The notes: generated by a model from the letters alone, not told the origin. A stretch of 64,000 nucleotides of DNA from Chitinophaga costaii (GCF_900094705.1 NZ_FMAR01000002.1:62001-126000), one strand, 5' to 3'; positions 9,486 to 19,439 are shown, numbered from the stretch's first letter. Made by a program: numbers and translations.

Positions 9486-12461
9486 TTAGTACATGGCATC
9501 ATAAAGCGTCTGCATTATATTTTCCCGTACATGAAGCGCTGACAATTTCGGATTGGTTCCATCTGGACAAACCCGGTTGCTCAGAAATACAAATACCAAC
9601 TGGCTTTTCGGGTCTACCCACACACAGGTACCTGTAAAACCCGTATGGCCGAAGGTTTGCGCCGACGCGCCGCGGCAGGGGTAATGATATTCCCGGTGGG
9701 CATTGTCCTTTTCCGGCTTGTCGAAGCCCAGGCCACGGCGGCTGATGTCGCTATTGTAGGCGGTGAATAATTTTACCGTTTGGGGTTGAATGTATTGGCG
9801 GCCGCCATAACCGCCGTTGTTCAGGAGCATCTGTAAAATAATGCCTAAGTCCTGCGCATCGGAGAAAAGACCGGCATGCCCTGCCACCCCCCCAAACATA
9901 GCGGCGCCAGGGTCGTGTACATCGCCACGTATAAGCTGGCGACGGAAGATGGATTCATTTTCTGTGGGCGCTATACAGGGCAGTGTAAAGCGCTCCCGTG
10001 GCCGGAATCCCGTGCTTTCCAGGCCCAGTGGCGCATAAAAGTTGGTCATTACATAGTCTTCCAGTTTTTGCCCGGTTAACTGCTCCACCAATTTTCCAAG
10101 AAATATAAAATCATTGTCGCTGTACACATACGTATGCTTTTTCCCCAGCTTACTTTCTACGATTATTTTTTCCATTACGGTCGGATAGTCGTTGAGCAGG
10201 TACAAGCCTTGGGCTACCCGCACTTGGTGGGCGCTATCCAGATGATCACGGAAATAGTTGGTGTCTGGCCTGCCCTGCGCATCCAGCATCGTTTTGTAAA
10301 ACGGAATGAAAGGCACTAACCCCGCCTGGTGTAGCAGGATATCGCGTATTTTCAATTTTGCTTTATCGGTACCCTTCACCCATGGCAGGTACTGGCCCAG
10401 GGTGGCGTTCAGCTTTATTTTCCCTTCATCATACAACTTCATCACCGACAAAGTGGTGGCGCATATTTTCGTTACGGAAGCCAGGTCGTAAATAGTTTTT
10501 TGGGTCACCGGTTCCTGCCTGTCAGGATCCAGGGTGCCAAACTGCCGCTGGTATACCACCTGCCCATCTTTCATTGCAAAAATGGAACACCCAGGCATGG
10601 CCCCCTTGTCAATGGCATCTCTGGTCAGAGAATCTATGCGGGCCAGTACGGAGCTGTGCATATGCACCGCCTCGGGTTGAATGTGTGGCACCATGACCGG
10701 TGCTGGCAGTGCATAGGTAATGCCCTGACCAGATAGAAGACCCGGGCATACCGTAACCGGCAGCCGACCCTGTGGCTTCAACTGGCCGAATAATATCCGT
10801 GCGGTAGTGGCCTGGGTAATATCATCGTCTTCATAAGATGCCACAATGGCTGGGGCGGAGCAGGCATACTGAATGGCGTACGCATTGCCAAAAAAAACGG
10901 TTACCGAAGGCAGTTCCTGTTGCAACTGCTGCATAAGCTGTAGCTGTGCATCGGTAATATCGAAATGGTGGGCCGGCCGGCGGTTATAATTGTGCAGGCT
11001 GATGATTACCGCCTGGTAATGCTGTTCGCGTATCTGGGCCAGCAGGGCCCTGGCCTGGGTCGTATCTGCCGCGTTGGAAAACAGGTAGGTGGCGGCATCA
11101 GGCCGGTAATTTTTCACCTGCTGTACAAAGACATTGGCCTTGCTAATGCCCAGTGCCACCACGGCCACCCGGGGCTGTATGGTGGCGGGGGTAAACGGTA
11201 ATAGGCGGTTTTCATTTTTCACCACGGTAATGGCCTTATTGGCTATCTGCTGGCGAAGTATATCTGTTCCGGCATTCAGGTCTTCCGTGAGGTGGTTGGT
11301 ATCGATGGGTTGCAGGTTGGCCAAGCCCAGTTGGTATTTGGCCAACAATACTTTTTTCACGTGTACATTCACCTCATCCCAGCTTATTTTTTTCTTGCGG
11401 ATGGCCTTCCGGATGGCCGCCACGCTGCCGGAGGCGGTGCTGGGCAGTTCCAGCAGGTCATTGCCCGCCAGCAGCGATTGCAAAGATTCCTGGCCTTTTG
11501 AATAGTATTTTGAAAGGCCTTTCATTTCCAAAGCATCTGTTACCACCACCCCCTGGTAGCCTAGCTGGCCCCGCAGCAAACCGGTTACAGCAGGTCTGGA
11601 AATGGAAGTGGGCGTGTGAGGCTTGGGATCTATAGCGGGTACAAATAAATGCGCCACCATTACCGAACTTACGCCGGCGGCAATGGCCTGGCGGAAGGGG
11701 TACAGTTCTAAAGAGTCTAGCTGGGCCATGGTTTTGGTAATAGAGGGCAGATCCAGGTGCGAGTCTACCTCGGTATCGCCGTGGCCGGGAAAGTGTTTGG
11801 CCGATGCCATAATACCGGCATCCTGCATGCCATGGATGGCGGCCACGCCCAGGGAAGCCACGTTATATTTATTTTCGCCGTAAGACCGGTCATTGATCAC
11901 CGGGTTATTGGGATTGTTATTCACGTCCATGTCTGGCGCAAAATTAATCTGTACACCCAGCCGCTTGCATTGCCGGCCTATGGCCAGGCCTTCGGCATAT
12001 GCAATGCTGGAGTCTTGGGTGGCGCCTATCATTACATTTTTGGGGAAGGGTGTAACGCTGTCCAGCCGCATGCCCAGCCCCCATTCGGCATCTATGGCAA
12101 TGAGCAGGGGCGTTTTAGAAATAGACTGATAATAGTTGGTAAGGGCGGCCTGCCTTTGCGGGCCACCCTGGAAAAATACCAGCCCGCCAATTTTATTCCG
12201 CTGTATGTCCTTTACCACCTGCTGTACATGTTCTGCCCCCAGGTTAGAGTGGGCACGGATCATAATAAGCTGGGCAATGCGCTCGTCTGGGGACAACTGG
12301 TTAAAAACACTGTCTACCCAACGCTGGGCAGCGTCTCCAGGCATGGCGGCTGGCTGGCTTTTATGGCGGGGAGGCTTGCCGGGAAAAGGGGCGGTGCTAC
12401 ATAAGGCCACCACCGCGCAAATGCCTGCCATGGCCCGGACTACTGGTCTATACATCATCAT
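9486..12461 (-). CDS. Glycoside hydrolase family 3 (NagZ-like) fused to a serine beta-lactamase/esterase-like domain
   Basis: A 991-residue exported two-domain enzyme. Residues 45-380 are a GH3 domain of the NagZ type: KHFPGHGDTEVDSH (222-235) carries the His/Asp acid-base loop and Asp309 in VVTDALEM is the nucleophile. A GH3 C-terminal domain follows to about 590. Residues 610-985 form a class C beta-lactamase-like domain with SVTK (SxxK, near 670), a YSD motif and HTG before the C-terminus. NagZ removes N-acetylglucosamine from peptidoglycan fragments; beta-lactamase-like domains include peptidases and esterases. A signal peptide (MAGICAVVALCST) puts the enzyme in the periplasm, unlike cytosolic proteobacterial NagZ. 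Three consecutive ATGs (12461, 12458, 12455) leave the exact start open. Confidence 0.9.
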   Translation of the reverse strand: MMMYRPVVRAMAGICAVVALCSTAPFPGKPPRHKSQPAAMPGDAAQRWVDSVFNQLSPDERIAQLIMIRAHSNLGAEHVQQVVKDIQRNKIGGLVFFQGGPQRQAALTNYYQSISKTPLLIAIDAEWGLGMRLDSVTPFPKNVMIGATQDSSIAYAEGLAIGRQCKRLGVQINFAPDMDVNNNPNNPVINDRSYGENKYNVASLGVAAIHGMQDAGIMASAKHFPGHGDTEVDSHLDLPSITKTMAQLDSLELYPFRQAIAAGVSSVMVAHLFVPAIDPKPHTPTSISRPAVTGLLRGQLGYQGVVVTDALEMKGLSKYYSKGQESLQSLLAGNDLLELPSTASGSVAAIRKAIRKKKISWDEVNVHVKKVLLAKYQLGLANLQPIDTNHLTEDLNAGTDILRQQIANKAITVVKNENRLLPFTPATIQPRVAVVALGISKANVFVQQVKNYRPDAATYLFSNAADTTQARALLAQIREQHYQAVIISLHNYNRRPAHHFDITDAQLQLMQQLQQELPSVTVFFGNAYAIQYACSAPAIVASYEDDDITQATTARILFGQLKPQGRLPVTVCPGLLSGQGITYALPAPVMVPHIQPEAVHMHSSVLARIDSLTRDAIDKGAMPGCSIFAMKDGQVVYQRQFGTLDPDRQEPVTQKTIYDLASVTKICATTLSVMKLYDEGKIKLNATLGQYLPWVKGTDKAKLKIRDILLHQAGLVPFIPFYKTMLDAQGRPDTNYFRDHLDSAHQVRVAQGLYLLNDYPTVMEKIIVESKLGKKHTYVYSDNDFIFLGKLVEQLTGQKLEDYVMTNFYAPLGLESTGFRPRERFTLPCIAPTENESIFRRQLIRGDVHDPGAAMFGGVAGHAGLFSDAQDLGIILQMLLNNGGYGGRQYIQPQTVKLFTAYNSDISRRGLGFDKPEKDNAHREYHYPCRGASAQTFGHTGFTGTCVWVDPKSQLVFVFLSNRVCPDGTNPKLSALHVRENIMQTLYDAMY

Positions 12462-12683
12462 GTTATAAACTTACGAAAGCATGGATACTGAATAAAATAC
12501 AAGGTAGACAAACCAGGCAGCACTTATCACTACGTTGGAACAAATCACATCCCTTCTTTATTGCATTTGAAGAAAATTTATGCATTGCACCAGTTGTTTG
12601 CAAAATTTTTACTATTTTAAGTATAAATTTTCATTCCACAGCAGTCAACGTGAATTTCCACTCGCTATCATTCAATTGTTTAT

Positions 12684-12691
12684 TATATTTG
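12684..12691 (+). promoter_or_regulatory. -7 box (TATATTTG) upstream of adk
   Basis: TATATTTG matches TAnnTTTG and lies 28 bases before the adk ATG. The flanking region 12592-12690 is strongly AT-rich. Confidence 0.5.
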
Positions 12692-12719
12692 CAACCTTGC
12701 TTTAACGTAGATAACTAAC

Positions 12720-13310
12720 ATGTTCAACCTGATTTTATTTGGCCCTCCCGGTAGTGGTAAGGGCACGCAAAGCACCAAAATCATCGAAAAATACGGTCTC
12801 CTTCACCTGTCTACCGGCGACTTGCTGCGTTTTGAAATGGCGGCAAAAACGCCACTGGGCCAGGAAGCCCGTAAGTTCATAGACCAGGGTGCCCTGGTAC
12901 CGGATGAAGTGGTGATCGGCATGATCAGCTCCAAGCTGGATGCTAATCCGGACGCCCGTGGTTTTATTTTCGACGGATTTCCCCGCACCAATGCCCAGGC
13001 AGAAGCACTTGATAAATTATTGGCACTCAAGAAAACGGCTATCTCTATCGTATTGGCGCTGGAAGTGCCGGAAGATGAATTGATACGCCGTCTTTTGAAC
13101 CGTGGTCTTACCTCCGGCCGTTCTGACGATGCCGATGAGAAGATTGTGAAGGCCCGTATTGTGGAATACCATAGTAAAACCGCTCCCGTGGCCGATCATT
13201 ACGCCCGGTTTGGAAAATTCCGCACCGTAAAAGGCAATGGCAACGAAGAGGAAGTGTTTGACCTGCTTTGCCGCGAGATCGACAACCTGCTGGTTAGCGA
13301 AGAGGTATAA
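12720..13310 (+). CDS. adk: Adenylate kinase (short form)
   Basis: A 196-residue enzyme interconverting ATP + AMP and 2 ADP. The P-loop GPPGSGKGTQ (residues 8-17), the AMP-site stretch STGDLLRFE and the FDGFPRT motif (residues 83-89) are all present. The LID is short, without the Cys4 zinc site of long forms, with RGLTSGRSDD in its place. It is followed after about 190 bases by obg in the same direction, so the two may be co-transcribed. Confidence 0.97.
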   Translation: MFNLILFGPPGSGKGTQSTKIIEKYGLLHLSTGDLLRFEMAAKTPLGQEARKFIDQGALVPDEVVIGMISSKLDANPDARGFIFDGFPRTNAQAEALDKLLALKKTAISIVLALEVPEDELIRRLLNRGLTSGRSDDADEKIVKARIVEYHSKTAPVADHYARFGKFRTVKGNGNEEEVFDLLCREIDNLLVSEEV

Positions 13311-13499
13311 GGCTGCCTGGCTGCCATTACCATTACTGTATATTTAGATTCCTGCCAGCGGGCAGGCGCAACACATAGCTTATTTAAAAACGCAAAGATG
13401 GAAACCGGCCATGCAAAATCGCCGGAACTTCACGATCTTTGCGTTTTTATTTTAACATCACCGGCTCCGCGCTGCGCCGCATGCGCCGGTACTTCACCC

Positions 13500-14510
13500 A
13501 TGGAAAAAGCAAACTTTGTAGATTATATCCGGATTTTCTGTCGCTCTGGTAAAGGTGGCGCCGGCAGCCGGCACTTCATGCGTACTAAATTTAACGCACA
13601 GGCCGGCCCCGACGGCGGAGATGGCGGGCGGGGAGGCCACATTATCCTACGGGGCAACTCCCAGCTATGGACGCTGCTGCACCTGCGCTGGTACAAAAAC
13701 GTACTCGCAGAAGACGGCGAAAACGGCAGTGGAGACAACTGTACCGGCCGTTTTGGGCAAGACGTGATCATTGAGGTGCCGCTGGGTACCCAAACCCGGG
13801 ACGAAGCCACCGGTGAAATAGAAGCCGAAATTCTCCACCACGGCCAAGAAATCATCTGGATACCTGGCGGGCAGGGTGGCCGTGGCAATGCTTATTTTAA
13901 ATCTGCCACTAACCAAACCCCCGAATACGCCCAGCCCGGCATGCCTGGCATAGAAGCCTGGAAGGTGGTAGAATTGAAGATGCTGGCCGATGTGGGACTG
14001 GTAGGCTTTCCCAACGCGGGCAAGTCTACCCTGCTCTCCACCATCACCGCGGCCCGCCCTAAGGTGGCCGATTATGCGTTTACCACCCTTACCCCTCAAC
14101 TGGGTATGGTGAGTTACCGCAACGACCTTTCCTTTTGTATGGCCGATCTTCCAGGCATCATCGAAGGCGCCCACGAGGGCAAGGGGCTGGGACACCGCTT
14201 CCTGCGCCACATTGAGCGCAACTCGGTGCTGCTTTTTGTAATTCCTGCAGATAGTCCCGACCACCGGAAGGAATTTGCGGTGCTGCTTAATGAGCTGGAA
14301 CAGTATAATCCCGAACTGCTGGACAAGCAATTTCTCATTGCCATCAGCAAGAGTGATATGCTGGACGATGAGCTGAAAACGGCTATTGGAGAAGAACTGC
14401 CGGAAGGCATTCCCCACCTGTTCATCTCTTCCGTAACCCAGCAGGGCCTTCAACAACTGAAAGATGCGTTGTGGGCGGCGCTGAATGCCACACCAAAGGC
14501 ACAGGTATAA
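13500..14510 (+). CDS. obgE: Obg family GTPase
   Basis: A 336-residue GTPase of 50S ribosome assembly and stringent control. The glycine-rich Obg fold occupies residues 1-158 ([32 protein letters not shown]), then the G domain: G1 [10 protein letters not shown], switch I/G2 TTLTPQLG, G3 DLPGIIEGA, and a SKSD motif in place of NKxD. The OCT domain found in some Gram-positive Obg proteins is absent. The ATG at 13500 ([13 protein letters not shown]) matches the family start; the longer frame from 13398 adds 34 atypical residues. A terminator follows. Confidence 0.95.
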   Translation: MEKANFVDYIRIFCRSGKGGAGSRHFMRTKFNAQAGPDGGDGGRGGHIILRGNSQLWTLLHLRWYKNVLAEDGENGSGDNCTGRFGQDVIIEVPLGTQTRDEATGEIEAEILHHGQEIIWIPGGQGGRGNAYFKSATNQTPEYAQPGMPGIEAWKVVELKMLADVGLVGFPNAGKSTLLSTITAARPKVADYAFTTLTPQLGMVSYRNDLSFCMADLPGIIEGAHEGKGLGHRFLRHIERNSVLLFVIPADSPDHRKEFAVLLNELEQYNPELLDKQFLIAISKSDMLDDELKTAIGEELPEGIPHLFISSVTQQGLQQLKDALWAALNATPKAQV

Positions 14511-14540
14511 TACGCGATAAATTACCCGTAATACAAATAA

Positions 14541-14567
14541 AAAAAGCCTCATAATCCGAGGCTTTTT
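14541..14567. terminator. Terminator between convergent obgE and the Dabb gene
   Basis: AAAAAGCCTC / GAGGCTTTTT with a 7-base loop. A and T runs on either side allow it to work in both directions. Confidence 0.85.
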
Positions 14568-14588
14568 GCATTTGTATATAGGTTGTAG

Positions 14589-14906
14589 TTAAATGGTCTC
14601 AGAATCGAAGATCACTACTTTTTCCCAGAGATGTTTGCATTTTTCTATAAATGCTTTGTGCAGCGGATGCACCTGGTATACATCATGGCCGGCTTCGTCG
14701 GCAAATACGGCCAGCTCACAATAGCTGTAACTGCGGTCTATCACCGGACGGTCGGTGCGGGCAGGCTTACCCACGTTATACAACAACAGGCTTTCAATGG
14801 CGCCAAGGCCTTCCAGAGTTTCTTCAAATAGTTTGATATCTGCGGCAGAAAGACCGGGCTTCAGGTAAAAATTTACAAGGTGCACAAATTTATGCTGGCT
14901 CATCAT
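14589..14906 (-). CDS. Dabb (stress-responsive A/B barrel) domain protein
   Basis: A 105-residue single-domain protein resembling Dabb ferredoxin-like dimers: HLVNFYLKPGLS at the N-terminus, a central YSYCELAVFAD strand and the VHPLHKAFIEKC helix. Dabb proteins range from stress proteins to olivetolic-acid-cyclase-like enzymes, and no substrate can be inferred. ATGs at 14906 and 14903 are adjacent. It is the last gene of a probable ABC ATPase/FtsX/Dabb unit, 29 bases past the permease stop. Confidence 0.8.
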   Translation of the reverse strand: MMSQHKFVHLVNFYLKPGLSAADIKLFEETLEGLGAIESLLLYNVGKPARTDRPVIDRSYSYCELAVFADEAGHDVYQVHPLHKAFIEKCKHLWEKVVIFDSETI

Positions 14907-14935
14907 ACTTTTTTTAGGGTTGTAAGATAATTCCT

Positions 14936-16129
14936 CTAACTGTATAACGCCACATATTTTCGAATGGACCGCACATTTACTACATACACGGCGGCCATAA
15001 TCAGCAGGGCGGACAGTACAGTATAAACGCTCACCCAGGGCGATACGTAGAAGTCGTGCCCCTGTAAGGCCTTGCTAGTCCAGTATTGCAGCCCGGCGGC
15101 CAGTAGCAGGGCCCCTACCCCGGTAATGAGGTACAGAGGAGAAAATTGCCTCAGCAAAAAGCGGCGCAACTGGCCCGGCGCAGCGCCCAGTATCACCAAC
15201 AAAGCTATTTCCTGCCTGCACGAAGCCACGATAAGCTGGATGAACATACTAAACACCAGCATCGCAAAAAATAGCAGTACTAACCCAAAGAAACCAATAA
15301 CAGATACGATGATCTGCACCACTTGTTTGGTGCGGCTGTGGCGTAGTTTGTCCTGGTTGGTCGTATAATCATGATCGTTCAGGTACTTCACCAGTGCAGG
15401 ATTAGACGGATCGGTGACCTTCACTATTACGCGGGAGGTAGCCGCAGGCTGGCCGCTGCCGTAGTTTGCATTGGCCCACTGCATAAATGGCTGGGGTACC
15501 AGGAAGGAGGCAATACGGTCGGAAAAGCCCACCACCTTGCCGATAAACTGCTCGCTGTGCGCTCCATTACTAATGGTGATCTGCATGGGAATAACCTTTA
15601 CAGATTCCGGCGATAGCTGGGGCAGGCCTTGGCTCAAGGCAAACCCGTAGTTATAGAGATTCAGAAAATCATTCGACAAAATGATTGGCACCAAGCGGTT
15701 GCCGGCCTGCCAGTGCCAATCGCCATCCTGCACATCGATGAAACTATCCGGCACGGCTTCAAAAAACATTTCGCTGGTAAACTGCAAGTTGCCGGGAGCG
15801 GCCACGGCCACTTTATACTGGCTGGAGGTGATGTTGCCGGCGCTTTTCACAAAGGGCTGGCTTTGCAGGTCTGCCAGTTCAGCGGGGCTAAACATATGCT
15901 GGTTGTCTGCCGAGTTAGTATGCGTTACTTTTTTATTGATGACCAGGAAGTCTGCACTGTCGCTGGTATTGCGCTGGTTATAGAGTAGTTGCTCAAAATC
16001 GGCCCAGGTTTGCACCGCCACCAGCATCAGCAGGGTGGCAATGGCCAGGCCTAGCACGGCCATCACAAAGCGGGTGCGGCCCACCCCAGTGCGGATAATT
16101 TTATGCAGTAGTTGAAAAAATATTTTCAT
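14936..16129 (-). CDS. FtsX-like ABC transporter permease
   Basis: A 397-residue membrane subunit with the MacB/FtsX layout: one N-terminal helix (about residues 20-43), a periplasmic region of roughly 230 residues, then three helices (about 275-300, 325-345, 365-385). The gene begins 9 bases after the partner ATPase stop, so the two form one transporter of the type that moves lipoproteins or transmits mechanical signals rather than importing solutes. The periplasmic domain contains no motif that I recognise. Confidence 0.85.
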   Translation of the reverse strand: MKIFFQLLHKIIRTGVGRTRFVMAVLGLAIATLLMLVAVQTWADFEQLLYNQRNTSDSADFLVINKKVTHTNSADNQHMFSPAELADLQSQPFVKSAGNITSSQYKVAVAAPGNLQFTSEMFFEAVPDSFIDVQDGDWHWQAGNRLVPIILSNDFLNLYNYGFALSQGLPQLSPESVKVIPMQITISNGAHSEQFIGKVVGFSDRIASFLVPQPFMQWANANYGSGQPAATSRVIVKVTDPSNPALVKYLNDHDYTTNQDKLRHSRTKQVVQIIVSVIGFFGLVLLFFAMLVFSMFIQLIVASCRQEIALLVILGAAPGQLRRFLLRQFSPLYLITGVGALLLAAGLQYWTSKALQGHDFYVSPWVSVYTVLSALLIMAAVYVVNVRSIRKYVALYS

Positions 16130-16138
16130 TAGGCATGC

Positions 16139-16792
16139 TTACAAATGATGGTGAACATGGTAATCGAAATGCTGGTCCGTATCCAGGTCTGTTAGTACAA
16201 AACCGGCCTGGCGGTGGCGACACTCCTCCGTAATAAGCTGGGCGGCACGGGCGGTATTGACTTCATCCAGGTGGCTGAAAGGCTCATCCATGAACAGCCA
16301 TACGAAAGGCTGCACCAGCGCGCGGATAATAGCTATGCGCTGCCGCTCACCATAGGAAAGGGTTTTGGCGCTTTGGTGCAGGATATGGCTAACTTGCAGT
16401 GCCCCGGCCATTTCCTGTACCCGCTCTTCGGAGCAAAAGGGCTGGTCTCCGCTCATGCTGCGTTTCAGATTTATATTTTCCCAGGCGGTAAGCTGATCAA
16501 ACAGGCGCAGGTCCTGGAAGATCACGCTCAGTTGCTGTTGTCGCAAACCGGCTACTTCGTTTTTGCTGAAAGTAGGCCAGGGCCGGCCATCCAGCGAAAT
16601 GCTGCCGGTATAATCGTAGCGGATGTTATACAGGTAATGCATCAGCGTGGTTTTGCCGGTGCCAGAAGGCGCATTGATCTTCACAAACTGGCCCGCCTGC
16701 CATGTCAACGCCTGGTTCCAAACACCGGAAGCCTGTTGCAGCACTTTATCGCGCAGCGGAACGGGTATCAGGTGATCTAGCTGAATGGTCAT
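16139..16792 (-). CDS. ABC transporter ATP-binding protein, LolD/MacB-like
   Basis: A 217-residue ATPase starting MTIQLDHLIPV at the ATG at 16792 (17 residues shorter than the longest frame). Walker A reads APSGTGKTT, the Q-loop VIFQDLRLF, the signature LSYGERQR and Walker B VWLFMDEPFSHLD. The H-switch normally found about 30 residues after Walker B as THD appears here as LTDLD, so the conserved His seems replaced. The C-terminus is short and His-rich (DYHVHHHL). It is the first gene of the ATPase/FtsX unit. Confidence 0.88.
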   Translation of the reverse strand: MTIQLDHLIPVPLRDKVLQQASGVWNQALTWQAGQFVKINAPSGTGKTTLMHYLYNIRYDYTGSISLDGRPWPTFSKNEVAGLRQQQLSVIFQDLRLFDQLTAWENINLKRSMSGDQPFCSEERVQEMAGALQVSHILHQSAKTLSYGERQRIAIIRALVQPFVWLFMDEPFSHLDEVNTARAAQLITEECRHRQAGFVLTDLDTDQHFDYHVHHHL

Positions 16793-16919
16793 GCAATTAT
16801 TTTTAAACGACCTATGGAATAAGATGTACGAATTACCGCGCATCCCAAATAAAGTAATACGAATGTAAGCACCCGTGTTTTAATACCATTATTTTTAAGC
16901 GGTGGCCTGCAATGTTATA

Positions 16920-16949
16920 AAAAAGCTGCTCTTTGGGGAGCAGCTTTTT
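16920..16949 (-). terminator. Rho-independent terminator after the DUF4836 gene
   Basis: AAAAAGCTGCTC / GAGCAGCTTTTT with a short loop, lying directly after the stop of the minus-strand gene that ends at 16954. Confidence 0.85.
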
Positions 16950-16953
16950 ACAA

Positions 16954-18819
16954 TTACTTATGATATTTTTTCATAGGGGGCGGAGGTGATATCATGACAG
17001 CCGAGTCTAGCGCAGCCGCGGAGGTATCTGAAGCCTGCTGCACATCCCACTGGGCGCGGGCCTTGGCGTTGGCATCGCTTATCCGCTGATAGGCATCAAG
17101 ACTAAAGCTCACCAAGGAGGCAAGGCTGTTCTTGCTTTTGTCTTTCAAGTTTAGTACCCATGCCGATTTGACTACTTTGTCTTTTACCGGGTATTGATCC
17201 AACACAACATCCTGGAACAGATCCTTAGCATTTTTAGTGATCGCGAGAGCGGTCGTATCGTTCTCAGTGGTGGTGCCAACGGCGCCAAGGAGCTGGTTCA
17301 GGTTTACGTAAGCCCCGATGGTATTGCCTTTCACCAGGTTTGTAAACGTGTCGCCTACTTTGCCAGATTTGCCGGCGCTATACTGGGCCAGTAGCTGCGC
17401 ATCGCTGGCAAAGGAAACATGCTCCAGGTTAATGTCGGCCACGAACGTCTTGGAGTTCTGTATGGCAAATGTATAATGGTCGCCATCCTTGGTGAAAAAC
17501 ATACTTACATTTTTGCTATCCATTATACGCTGGAAAGCCGCTTTATCCTTCACTTTAGCAGAGAATAGCCACTTTACCTGGGTTTCATTGAACTGTTCCG
17601 TGGAGTCCCAGGGCGCTGGTTTTTTTACGATGGCATAATCAGACGCCACGGCTACAAACTGGCCATTGAAAGCATTCAAGGCATCACTGAGGGATATGCC
17701 CAGCATACTTTGCATACCCGTATCTACCAGGTCATTTACTTTCAGGGCATTCAGCACATCGCCAATGATGCGCGGATCAAAACCATAAAGCAGAAAGGAG
17801 GTAATGTTATTGGAGGGATAGTTTTTCAACATATCCGGATCGATGTTAGTATTGTATTTTTTGAGGATGGAATCCAGCGTAGGATTGATATAAGCGGAAG
17901 ATGCGGCTACTACTTTGCCATCTTCAAAATTAAGGGAAGCGGTATAATAGCTATCGGAAAATAGCTTACGGAAATCGCCGGGCAATTTAAGTATATATTC
18001 ATCCTTATACAGCGTAGTGGGATTTATCCATATGCTCAGGTCTGTACCCTGTTTCAGCGCGCTTTTCAATGATGCATAGGAGGTGGCCCGCTCACTCTCT
18101 TTCAGATGGAACAGATATTCCAGGCGACCCGCCCAGAAGTGTTCCAGGGTGTCTGGGGGTGGTGTTACCGTGGTTGTGTCGGACAAGACGGCCTGGGCGC
18201 TATCTGTTATGGTATCACCAGCATTGTAACCGCTTATTCCACTCAGGGGTGGGTACAGTGCTCCACCCATAGCAGCCATGCGGGATACATTGATGCCGGT
18301 TACTGAAACCGCATTGTCGGCGTTCCAGCCAATGATAGTATGCTCTTCGGGCAGATACAGGTAACTGAAATCGCTGCCTTTGCCACTCACCGCATCGGGC
18401 GAAGTAGCCTTCAGGAAGCTGGAGAATTTTGACGAGTCGGTAAGCGAAGCGATCATGCTCACGTAAGACTTAGTATTGTCTATAGTATCCTGCACATAAG
18501 CGGCGAAAAAATGATCGGTGAGGTCTATGCCAGATTTTTGTGCCTGCTTTACGGCTTTTGCGGTAGACGTTTCCCGGCTGGAGTCGTTGGTGTCTTCTCC
18601 TCTGGATGCGGCAGTGGCCTTTTCAGAGGCGCTCACCAGCTTATCAAAACTTAATCCGCCGGAGACCAGTTTGTTGCTGATCTGCCGGGTATTAATGTCC
18701 ATTACAAATACCGCATTAGCCGGGATGTATTTGCTCTGCCGTGGAAGTTTAGCACAAGAAGTTAGCAACGTAACGGCTAAAAGTGCTACCGCAGAAAATC
18801 GATGAATGGATGTAACCAT
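16954..18819 (-). CDS. DUF4836 family lipoprotein
   Basis: A 621-residue lipoprotein. The signal peptide ends in a lipobox LLTSC, so the mature protein starts at a lipidated Cys at about residue 22. The stretch after it (SKYIPANAVFVMDINT) and the repeated alternation of VYV/FVAVASDYAIV-type strands fit the DUF4836 family of Bacteroidota, whose role is unknown. The C-terminal end is proline-rich (ISPPPPMKKYHK). The ATG at 18819 is preferred over a TTG at 18825. Alone in its transcription unit. Confidence 0.82.
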   Translation of the reverse strand: MVTSIHRFSAVALLAVTLLTSCAKLPRQSKYIPANAVFVMDINTRQISNKLVSGGLSFDKLVSASEKATAASRGEDTNDSSRETSTAKAVKQAQKSGIDLTDHFFAAYVQDTIDNTKSYVSMIASLTDSSKFSSFLKATSPDAVSGKGSDFSYLYLPEEHTIIGWNADNAVSVTGINVSRMAAMGGALYPPLSGISGYNAGDTITDSAQAVLSDTTTVTPPPDTLEHFWAGRLEYLFHLKESERATSYASLKSALKQGTDLSIWINPTTLYKDEYILKLPGDFRKLFSDSYYTASLNFEDGKVVAASSAYINPTLDSILKKYNTNIDPDMLKNYPSNNITSFLLYGFDPRIIGDVLNALKVNDLVDTGMQSMLGISLSDALNAFNGQFVAVASDYAIVKKPAPWDSTEQFNETQVKWLFSAKVKDKAAFQRIMDSKNVSMFFTKDGDHYTFAIQNSKTFVADINLEHVSFASDAQLLAQYSAGKSGKVGDTFTNLVKGNTIGAYVNLNQLLGAVGTTTENDTTALAITKNAKDLFQDVVLDQYPVKDKVVKSAWVLNLKDKSKNSLASLVSFSLDAYQRISDANAKARAQWDVQQASDTSAAALDSAVMISPPPPMKKYHK

Positions 18820-19058
18820 AAACAAAGGAGATAGAATTTAATGAATATCTAGTGAATTTACTATGTTTTTTCTTCCCACCCTTACAATAATCGGCCGGTA
18901 TTAGCGTATTAGGATACCTGAGCAACTTTACCGGCTTTCATATCGGTTGTCCTTGCCGGGAATTTGTTGAATAAAATATTATATTAGCCACACTTTCATA
19001 GAGTATTACTGTGCCATATCTTACCATATTGTATAACAACTAGTTGAAAAACCTTATT

Positions 19059-19346
19059 ATGTATTTAGTGCTTGTACAATACGTGCGGCCGTTAGCCGCT
19101 ATCGATCATTATCTGGATCAGCACCTGGCCTTTCTGGAAAAGTATTACGAAACGGGGCAATTTATTTTATCGGGCCGGCGCAAACCGCGTACGGGTGGTC
19201 TTATCCTGGTGAAAGCCAGTAGCCGCCGCGAAGTGGAAGCCATCATCGCTGAAGACCCTTTCGACCGGTTGCAACTGGCCATGTACGAGATCATTGAATT
19301 TGAGCCAACCACCACAATCGCGGCCTTACAATCGCACCTGGTGTAA
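19059..19346 (+). CDS. YciI family protein
   Basis: A 95-residue ferredoxin-like protein (MYLVLVQYVRPLAAI) with the YciI layout: an N-terminal VQY strand, the HLAFLEKYYETG helix, an LSGRRKPRTGG loop and an EDPFDRLQLAMYEI C-terminus. YciI-like proteins are small hydrolase or dehalogenase-type or structural proteins; no specific reaction is implied. The ATG at 19059 is used; an in-frame TTG lies 15 bases upstream. Confidence 0.82.
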   Translation: MYLVLVQYVRPLAAIDHYLDQHLAFLEKYYETGQFILSGRRKPRTGGLILVKASSRREVEAIIAEDPFDRLQLAMYEIIEFEPTTTIAALQSHLV

Positions 19347-19439
19347 AACGCCTTCCCTGTTTGCCAACGAAAAAAACCCATACTGTCGAATATCAAATTT
19401 TGCCAGTCGGGGGTGGGCTATGTTCTACGGAACACACTG

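Noticed and set aside
11757..12404. Long plus-strand frame antisense to the GH3/beta-lactamase gene
   Set aside because: It mirrors the coding strand of a well-supported gene, with low-complexity His/Gly-rich residues and no domain.
13665..14552. 295-codon minus-strand frame over obgE
   Set aside because: Antisense shadow of obgE, whose motifs are complete on the plus strand.
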